From positions 1 through 9,759 of the forward strand of contig CAMBES010000049.1 of NCBI GenBank assembly GCA_945865855.1: a stretch of 9,759 nt of DNA, read 5' to 3'. Position 1 is the first letter of the stretch; the number at the start of each line of letters is the position of its first letter. The position numbers and the translations under genes were made by a program. Shown piece by piece: positions 5,074-9,759 of this stretch. The notes below the pieces were generated by a model, which did not search any database, was not told where the DNA came from, and saw only the letters and a list, made by a program, of their open reading frames with translations. The DNA is from Rhizobium sp. Q54 (lineage in GTDB: Bacteria; Pseudomonadota; Alphaproteobacteria; Rickettsiales; UBA1997).

Positions 5074-6753
5074 GTGACTAAAACATTTCTAACTCTTTCT
5101 GAATTAATTTCCTTCCAAGCCTCTAATTTCAAAAATCCGCACGCTTTTAACTTTAAAGACGAAGGAGTACTTCGTTCATTTTCTAATCAAGAATTTCAGG
5201 AAAAAATTTTCCATTTTGCTTGCGGACTTCGCGAAATCGGTTTGCAAAAAGGTGACAGTTTAGCGAATCATTCTTACCAAAATCCGATTTGGTTAATAGT
5301 TGATTTAGGAGCAATTTTAGCGGGCGCAGTAACTGTTCCGATTTTTGAAAATATTTCGCAGGAACATTTGGAATATGAAATTTCTGATGCGCAGGTGAAA
5401 TTTATTTTTAACAAAAAACGCGAGATCGAAATTATTGAAACAAAAAAAATAATTTCCTTCACAGACCTGATTTTTCTCGGCGCTAATGTTAAGGAAAAAT
5501 ATGATTTTACTTCCAGCCCACAAGATTTGGCAACGATCATTTACACTTCAGGAAGCACTGGAAAGCCCAAGGGAGTTGAGCTCACTCATGATAATCTAAT
5601 TTCTCAAATCAAGGCCACTGAACAATTTTTTCCACTTTCGCACGACGACGTTATTTTATCTTTTCTGCCCCTGGCCCATATTTTTGAACGCATGGTGATG
5701 ATGTTTTATATCTCCCAAGGCGTATCAATTTATTTTGCCGACGACATAAAAAATGTTGGAAATTGTTTGCGTGAATTTCATCCAACCCTGATGACATCTG
5801 TTCCGCGCGTATTAGAAAAAGTTTTTGTAAAAATTAAAGACGGCATCGAATCAGCAAGTCCGCTGAAAAAATTCTTAGGGCGCAAAGCTCTGCAACGCGC
5901 TCTACTTAAAAATACAAAGGAACCAAAAAATCTTTTTGATAAAATTTTTGATCTACTCGTTTACAAAAAATTCCGCGACGCTCTCGGTGGAAATATGCGC
6001 ATGATTATTTGTGGTGGCGCGGCTCTTTCGCCAGATATGGAGAGATTTTACAGCAATATTGGAATTAATTTATTTTGTGGCTATGGCATGACAGAAAGTT
6101 CGCCGGTGCTTAGCACAAACTGTCCACAAGGTTATAAGTTTGGAACCGTCGGCAAAAAATTTCCGGAGATAGAATTAAAAATTGCTGAGGATGGCGAATT
6201 ACTAGCTCGAGGCCCAAACATCATGCGCGGTTACCACAATCAGCCACAAAAAACTGCAGAGACAATTCGCGATGGTTGGCTTGCAACAGGAGATCTTGCG
6301 GTGATTGATGCGGAAGGCTTTGTAAAAATTGTTGGACGCAAGAAGGAAATTTTTAAAAACTCTAACGGAAAATACATTTCACCAGTACCAATTGAGCAAA
6401 AACTTGTGCAAGAGTTGGGATTTTTACTTGGGGCAATTGTGATTGCTGAAGCGCGTCAATTCACATCTGCTTTGCTTTTTCCAGAATTTGAAAATCTTCA
6501 AAAATTTAAAGAAAACTTTTCTTTTTTGGGAAGTGATGAAGAGTTTTTGACCTCAGAAATTTTGCAGAAATTCGTCGCCCAGAAAGTTGCGAACATCAAC
6601 CTAAAACTTGATCACTGGGAACAGGTTCAGAAGTTTTATATCGTTACCGATTCAATATCTATAAAGTCTGGCGAGGTTACGCCATCGATGAAGTTAAAGA
6701 GAAGTTTGCTTGAGGAGAAGTATAAAAAAGAGATTGAAGAGTTTTATAACTAA
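5074..6753 (+). CDS. Long-chain fatty-acid--CoA ligase (AMP-forming, FAA1/FadD15 type)
   Basis: This is a 559-residue ANL-superfamily ligase that activates a fatty acid with ATP to an acyl-adenylate and then to acyl-CoA. Motifs are YTSGSTGKPKGVELTH (157-172, P-loop), PLAHIFERM (199-207), the GGAALSP segment (314-320), GYGMTESSP (336-344, adenine binding), GWLATGDLA (401-409) and GRKKEIFKNSNGKYISP (421-437, hinge). The C-terminal EVTPSMKLKR (534-543) carries the likely catalytic lysine K540. The arrangement fits the COG1022 long-chain family rather than acetyl-CoA synthetase. Translation must begin at GTG 5074: an in-frame TAA lies three codons upstream and the next ATG is only at residue 207. 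The gene is 60 bp after the protease in the same direction and is probably co-transcribed. An 8-A run at 5442-5449 is in frame. Chain length is not readable from sequence. Confidence 0.94.
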   Translation: MTKTFLTLSELISFQASNFKNPHAFNFKDEGVLRSFSNQEFQEKIFHFACGLREIGLQKGDSLANHSYQNPIWLIVDLGAILAGAVTVPIFENISQEHLEYEISDAQVKFIFNKKREIEIIETKKIISFTDLIFLGANVKEKYDFTSSPQDLATIIYTSGSTGKPKGVELTHDNLISQIKATEQFFPLSHDDVILSFLPLAHIFERMVMMFYISQGVSIYFADDIKNVGNCLREFHPTLMTSVPRVLEKVFVKIKDGIESASPLKKFLGRKALQRALLKNTKEPKNLFDKIFDLLVYKKFRDALGGNMRMIICGGAALSPDMERFYSNIGINLFCGYGMTESSPVLSTNCPQGYKFGTVGKKFPEIELKIAEDGELLARGPNIMRGYHNQPQKTAETIRDGWLATGDLAVIDAEGFVKIVGRKKEIFKNSNGKYISPVPIEQKLVQELGFLLGAIVIAEARQFTSALLFPEFENLQKFKENFSFLGSDEEFLTSEILQKFVAQKVANINLKLDHWEQVQKFYIVTDSISIKSGEVTPSMKLKRSLLEEKYKKEIEEFYN

Positions 6754-6769
6754 GAAGTGGCGACTTCTT
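6752..6769. other. Hairpin at the 3' end of the acyl-CoA synthetase gene
   Basis: AAGAAGT and ACTTCTT form a 7-bp stem with the tetraloop GGCG, starting within the ligase stop codon. It shares 6765-6769 with the longer hairpin just downstream, so only one of the two can form at a time. There is no T run after it on either strand. Confidence 0.5.
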
Positions 6770-6802
6770 CTGGATCCATGCGAAAGCCAGGACCCAGAAG
6801 AA
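6765..6802. terminator. Long hairpin in the convergent ligase/metK gap, possible bidirectional terminator
   Basis: Arms 6765-6777 and 6790-6802 pair over 13 bp around a 12-nt loop. On the plus strand there is one A-C mismatch; on the minus strand the same position becomes a G-U wobble, so the stem is continuous in the metK transcript. The loop holds GCGAAAGC, a two-bp stem with a GAAA tetraloop. It lies between converging 3' ends, where a shared terminator is expected, but no strong T run follows the stem on either strand. The plus-strand T run at 6818-6823 is 15 nt away, inside metK. It may instead be a dispersed palindromic repeat. Confidence 0.5.
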
Positions 6803-6808
6803 AGTAAA

Positions 6809-7969
6809 CTAAGCGAGTTTTTTCAACTTTTCTGCCAAATCAGTTTTTTCCCAAGAGAATCCGCCATCGGTATCTGGAGTGCGGCCGAAATGTCCGTAGG
6901 TCGCGGTGCGCTGGTAAATCGGTTTGTTCAAACCAAGATGAGTTCTGATTCCGCGCGGAGTTAGATCAACTAACTCATTAATGATTTTCACTAAATCTTC
7001 ACCAGCAACTCCGGTTTTGTGATTATTTACGTAAACTGAAAGAGGCTTGGAAACGCCGATTGCGTAAGCGATTTGAATTGTGCAGCGAGTTGCTAATCCT
7101 GCCGCCACAACGTTTTTTGCTAAGTAGCGCGCCATGTAAGCAGCAGAGCGATCAACTTTAGTTGGATCTTTTCCTGAGAAAGCTCCTCCACCATGTGGAG
7201 CTGCACCGCCGTAAGTATCGACGATGATTTTGCGCCCAGTCAAACCGGTGTCGCCATCTGGTCCGCCAATGACGAATTTGCCAGTTGGATTAACTAGAAA
7301 ATCTTGGTCTTTGCACATCCAGCCTGCTGGTAAAGTTTTCTCAACGTAAGGACGGATTAATTCTTTAACTTGCTGCGCAGTCATTCCTTCTTTGTGCTGA
7401 ATTGAAACTAAGATTTTTTCAGCGCGAACCGGAACATTATTTTCATAAAAAAGAGTAACTTGGCTTTTTGCGTCAGAACCTAAGTCGTGAAGTTCGCCAC
7501 CATTTCTGGTTGCATTCATGATATTATTAAGAATGCGGTGAGAGTAATAAATAGCTGCCGGCATTAAAACTTCAGTTTCATCGCAAGCGTAACCAAACAT
7601 AATTCCTTGATCTCCAGCGCCTTCATCCTTAGATCCGTCAGCATCCACGCCTTGAGCGATATCAGGAGATTGACTGTGAATCAAGTTAGTAACTTCAAGA
7701 TTTTTCCAGTGAAAACCAGCTTGTTCGTTGCAGATATTTTTGATGTTGCTGCGAATTAATTCTTCGATTTCTGCAGCCGGAATATGCGGTGCGCGAGTTT
7801 CGCCGCCAACAATAACTCGATTAGTCGTCGCAAATGTTTCAATCGCGAGGCGAGAATATGGGTCTTTAGCCAAGTAAGCATCGACCAAAGCGTCAGAAAT
7901 TTGATCGCAGATTTTATCGGGATGTCCTTCGGAAACAGATTCCGAAGTAAATAAAAAATTTTTTGGCAT
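6809..7969 (-). CDS. metK: S-adenosylmethionine synthetase MetK
   Basis: MetK makes S-adenosylmethionine from methionine and ATP in the cytoplasm, supplying methyl groups for rRNA, tRNA, DNA, lipids and ubiquinone. The 386 residues start with FLFTSESVSEGHPDKICDQI; GHPDK (15-19) is the N-terminal signature. GAGDQGIMFGYA (117-128) is the ATP-binding signature, DGDTGLTGRKI (238-248) and GGGAFSGKDPTKVDRSAAYM (260-279) complete the active site, and the C-terminus ends normally after a conserved GHFGR (359-363). The gene follows hslU after a 53-bp AT-rich gap with no obvious promoter, so read-through from hslU is plausible. It converges on the acyl-CoA synthetase. The ATG at 7969 gives the family's N-terminus; there is no Shine-Dalgarno motif, only a long T-rich leader. 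Confidence 0.98.
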   Translation of the reverse strand: MPKNFLFTSESVSEGHPDKICDQISDALVDAYLAKDPYSRLAIETFATTNRVIVGGETRAPHIPAAEIEELIRSNIKNICNEQAGFHWKNLEVTNLIHSQSPDIAQGVDADGSKDEGAGDQGIMFGYACDETEVLMPAAIYYSHRILNNIMNATRNGGELHDLGSDAKSQVTLFYENNVPVRAEKILVSIQHKEGMTAQQVKELIRPYVEKTLPAGWMCKDQDFLVNPTGKFVIGGPDGDTGLTGRKIIVDTYGGAAPHGGGAFSGKDPTKVDRSAAYMARYLAKNVVAAGLATRCTIQIAYAIGVSKPLSVYVNNHKTGVAGEDLVKIINELVDLTPRGIRTHLGLNKPIYQRTATYGHFGRTPDTDGGFSWEKTDLAEKLKKLA

Positions 7970-8022
7970 AACAAAAAAAATTTAAAATTTCGGAAGGCTT
8001 TCCAAAGAAAAAAAGTAGTAGG

Positions 8023-9369
8023 CTAAAGGATAAACTTAGATAGATCGGTTTTGCCAGAAGCTAGGTCGCCAAGATGTTCATTAACGTATTTCAAATCAAT
8101 AGTTACCTTTGATCCAGATTTCATCTCGCTGGATTTAAAACTTACTTCTTCAAGAATTTTTTCAAGCATGGTGTGAAGTCTACGAGCTCCTATATTTTCG
8201 ACCTCATCATTAATACGATGAGCGATTTTTGCGATCTCACTAATTCCGTCTTTAGTAAAATTTAATTTCACATTTTCGACTGCAATTAGTGCGACATATT
8301 GCTTAATTAAGCTTGCTTCGGGCTCAGTTAAAATGCGAACTAAGTCATCTTCGTTTAGCGGATTTAATTGAACGCGAATTGGGAAGCGACCTTGTAATTC
8401 TGGCAATAAATCTGCTGGTTTTGTTAGATGAAAAGCGCCGGAAGCGATGAACAAAATATGGTCGGTTTTAATAATTCCGTATTTGGTGGAAACAGCTGTT
8501 CCTTCTACGAGAGGCAAGAGATCGCGCTGTACACCTTCGCGCGAAACATCACCACCTTTGGAATGACCTCGCACGCAAATTTTATCTATTTCATCGATGA
8601 AAACGATTCCGTCATTCTCGACTGATTTTACCGCTTTTCTGATCACCTTATCTTCATCAATCATCTTGCTTGATTCTTCATCAACTAGAGATTTTAAAGC
8701 ATCGGCGACAGTGGTGCGTATTTTTTTTGTCTTATCTCCACCCATCGCTTTGCCAATCATTTCGCCGATATTAATCATGCCAACCTGACCACCGGGAATA
8801 TCAAAACTACTCGCGAAAGAACTAGAAGAGTCGGTGATCTCAATTTCAATCTCCCGCTCGTCGAGCTCTCCAGCATCAAGCATTTTAGAGAATTTTTCTT
8901 TAGTGGCATCAATGGGATTTTCGCCAACTAAAATCTCTACAATTCTTTTTTTGACATGCTCTTCAGCCTTTTTTTTGACGTCTTTTTTTAATTCACTTTT
9001 TAGATGTTTGATGGCCACTTCGACGAGATCGCGAATAATTGAATCAACATCTCGCCCAACATAACCAACCTCGGTAAATTTCGTTGCTTCAACTTTAATG
9101 AATGGCGCATTGGCGAGTTTAGCGAGACGACGTGCAACCTCGGTTTTTCCGACGCCAGTTGGTCCGACCATCAAAATATTTTTCGGCACGATTTCTTCGC
9201 GTAGCGGAGAGTCAACTAGCTTACGACGATAACGGTTTCTAAGGGCTATAGCTACTGACTTTTTTGCATCTTGCTGGCCGACAATGTAGCGATTTAACTC
9301 ATCAACAATTTGTTTTGGCGTAAGATTTGGCGCTTCAGTAAAAAGAGGATTACTCAGATTTTTTGTCAT
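8023..9369 (-). CDS. hslU: HslU, ATPase subunit of the HslUV (ClpYQ) protease
   Basis: HslU is a hexameric AAA+ unfoldase that feeds proteins into the HslV peptidase in the cytoplasm. The 448 residues show LTPKQIVDELNRYIVGQQDA (16-35), Walker A GPTGVGKT (69-76), pore loop GYVGRD (102-107), an intermediate domain at about 110-245 rich in Lys and Glu, Walker B IVFIDEIDK (255-263), the arginine-finger region LQGRFP (325-330) and sensor-2 GARRL (394-398). The tail DLSKFIL (442-448) matches the family's C-terminal peptide that docks into HslV, so the partner should exist. However, hslV, normally immediately upstream, is not here; a small membrane ORF and engB occupy that place. Three 7-8 nt poly-A coding runs occur in the intermediate domain (8946-8989) without breaking the frame. 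No Shine-Dalgarno motif precedes the ATG. Confidence 0.97.
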   Translation of the reverse strand: MTKNLSNPLFTEAPNLTPKQIVDELNRYIVGQQDAKKSVAIALRNRYRRKLVDSPLREEIVPKNILMVGPTGVGKTEVARRLAKLANAPFIKVEATKFTEVGYVGRDVDSIIRDLVEVAIKHLKSELKKDVKKKAEEHVKKRIVEILVGENPIDATKEKFSKMLDAGELDEREIEIEITDSSSSFASSFDIPGGQVGMINIGEMIGKAMGGDKTKKIRTTVADALKSLVDEESSKMIDEDKVIRKAVKSVENDGIVFIDEIDKICVRGHSKGGDVSREGVQRDLLPLVEGTAVSTKYGIIKTDHILFIASGAFHLTKPADLLPELQGRFPIRVQLNPLNEDDLVRILTEPEASLIKQYVALIAVENVKLNFTKDGISEIAKIAHRINDEVENIGARRLHTMLEKILEEVSFKSSEMKSGSKVTIDLKYVNEHLGDLASGKTDLSKFIL

Positions 9370-9496
9370 TTAAGGAAATTTTAGAAGAGGAGAGAAGGCC
9401 GTTGTATGAGGCGCTATTGAGCAAAATTACTAGAAGTAAAATTACTAAACTGGTTAAAAAAATAATTAAAAAAATTTTCATAATAATTGTCTTCAT
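9350..9496 (-). CDS. Possible small single-pass membrane protein between engB and hslU
   Basis: I do not recognise this ORF. From the ATG at 9496 it encodes 48 residues: a short basic start (MKTIIMK), one strongly hydrophobic segment (about 8-26, containing LVILLLVILL), and a polar Ser/Asn/Lys-rich tail ending DKKSE. Another ATG at 9481 and a TTG at 9532, just 5 nt after the engB stop, are alternative starts. The stop lies 20 nt inside hslU, an arrangement compatible with translational coupling. It fills the only space between engB and hslU, which would otherwise be a 168-bp gap in a very compact region. The LVILL duplication reflects an imperfect 15-bp tandem repeat at 9421-9450. It could be a real small membrane protein or spurious AT-rich reading. 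Confidence 0.38.
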   Translation of the reverse strand: MKTIIMKIFLIIFLTSLVILLLVILLNSASYNGLLSSSKISLNDKKSE

Positions 9497-9537
9497 TGCC
9501 ACATTCTGGATTTTAACGACGGGGCAATTCAAAAAGT

Positions 9538-9759
9538 TTAAGAAATTTCTAAAATTTTTACGATCTCGTTGCGAAGATCAAAAATGCCGTAGCCCTTAGA
9601 GCTGCTGGTGACAATGATTTCGGAATATGCTGCTGGCCATTTTTTCATTTCTTCAAAAATTTCCGACTCAATATTTTGTCGTTCATTGATCGATAATTTA
9701 TCTGATTTTGTAAGTACTATTTGGAATGAAACAGCGAGAGTGTTAAAAATATTAATAAC
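9538..9759 (-). CDS. engB: Ribosome-biogenesis GTP-binding protein EngB (YihA/YsxC), C-terminal fragment
   Basis: This is the last 73 codons of a gene that enters from the right edge. The peptide contains FQIVLTKSDKL (residues 12-22 of the fragment), where TKSD is the G4 guanine-specificity motif, and IIVTSSSKGYGIFDLRNEI (48-66), with TSSSKG as the G5 motif and the GIxxLRxxI ending typical of EngB/YihA. EngB is an essential small GTPase that assists late assembly of the large ribosomal subunit. The reading ends ILEIS-stop at 9538. G1-G3 are outside the window, so the family call relies on the C-terminal pattern; another TRAFAC-class GTPase is possible but less likely. It lies upstream of the small membrane ORF and hslU in the same direction. 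Confidence 0.85.
   Translation of the reverse strand, partial: VINIFNTLAVSFQIVLTKSDKLSINERQNIESEIFEEMKKWPAAYSEIIVTSSSKGYGIFDLRNEIVKILEIS

Noticed and set aside
7970..8022. Promoter, terminator or riboswitch (e.g. SAM-type) before metK
   Set aside because: The 53-bp gap is too short for a known SAM riboswitch and holds only A/T runs and a 4-bp GGAA/TTCC pairing.
9363..9599. 78-codon plus-strand frame opposite the small ORF and the engB end
   Set aside because: It overlaps the conserved end of engB and the hslU start; its Lys/Ile-rich composition reflects antisense AT-rich sequence. It cannot be fully excluded, but engB and hslU take priority.

Overview
The window looks like chromosomal core sequence from an AT-rich Gram-negative bacterium, most likely an alphaproteobacterium of the host-associated, Rickettsiales/Holosporales-like kind. 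The placement is inferred from protein motifs. Ffh carries TRLDGD where many bacteria have TKLDGD. The response regulator has an alphaproteobacterial PetR/OmpR-like receiver. There is a COQ10/RatA-like protein next to ffh, and KdsA shows that LPS Kdo is made. No phage, IS element, CRISPR array, tRNA or rRNA was seen. Coding density is very high and several genes overlap.

Left part, minus strand (about 3822 down to 1): kdsA (Kdo-8-phosphate synthase), an orphan OmpR-type response regulator, queD (6-carboxytetrahydropterin synthase), a YbgC-type thioesterase, ffh (SRP54 GTPase), and the first 25 codons of a COQ10/RatA-like START-domain protein. kdsA/regulator, queD/ybgC and ffh/ratA overlap by 8, 11 and 23 nt. 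A possible promoter lies in the only sizeable gap, before ffh.

Middle, plus strand (3895-6753): a membrane M48 zinc metalloprotease followed by a long-chain acyl-CoA synthetase with a GTG start. This two-gene island starts divergently from kdsA. The 72-bp divergent gap is almost entirely one inverted repeat: 23-bp perfect arms built from an AT-rich heptamer, with the two start codons placed symmetrically at its edges. This is the most unusual non-coding structure in the window.

Right part, minus strand (9759 down to 6809): the C-terminus of engB (ribosome-biogenesis GTPase), a possible 48-residue single-pass membrane protein, hslU (ATPase of the HslUV protease, without hslV beside it), and metK (S-adenosylmethionine synthetase). 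metK converges on the acyl-CoA synthetase across a 55-bp gap filled by two overlapping hairpins.

Functionally this is housekeeping: protein targeting, proteolysis, envelope and lipid metabolism, tRNA queuosine, SAM supply and ribosome assembly. No obviously new multi-gene system is visible. The items most worth a second look are the divergent palindrome, the lack of Shine-Dalgarno motifs at every start, the regulator overlapping kdsA, and the small membrane ORF overlapping hslU.
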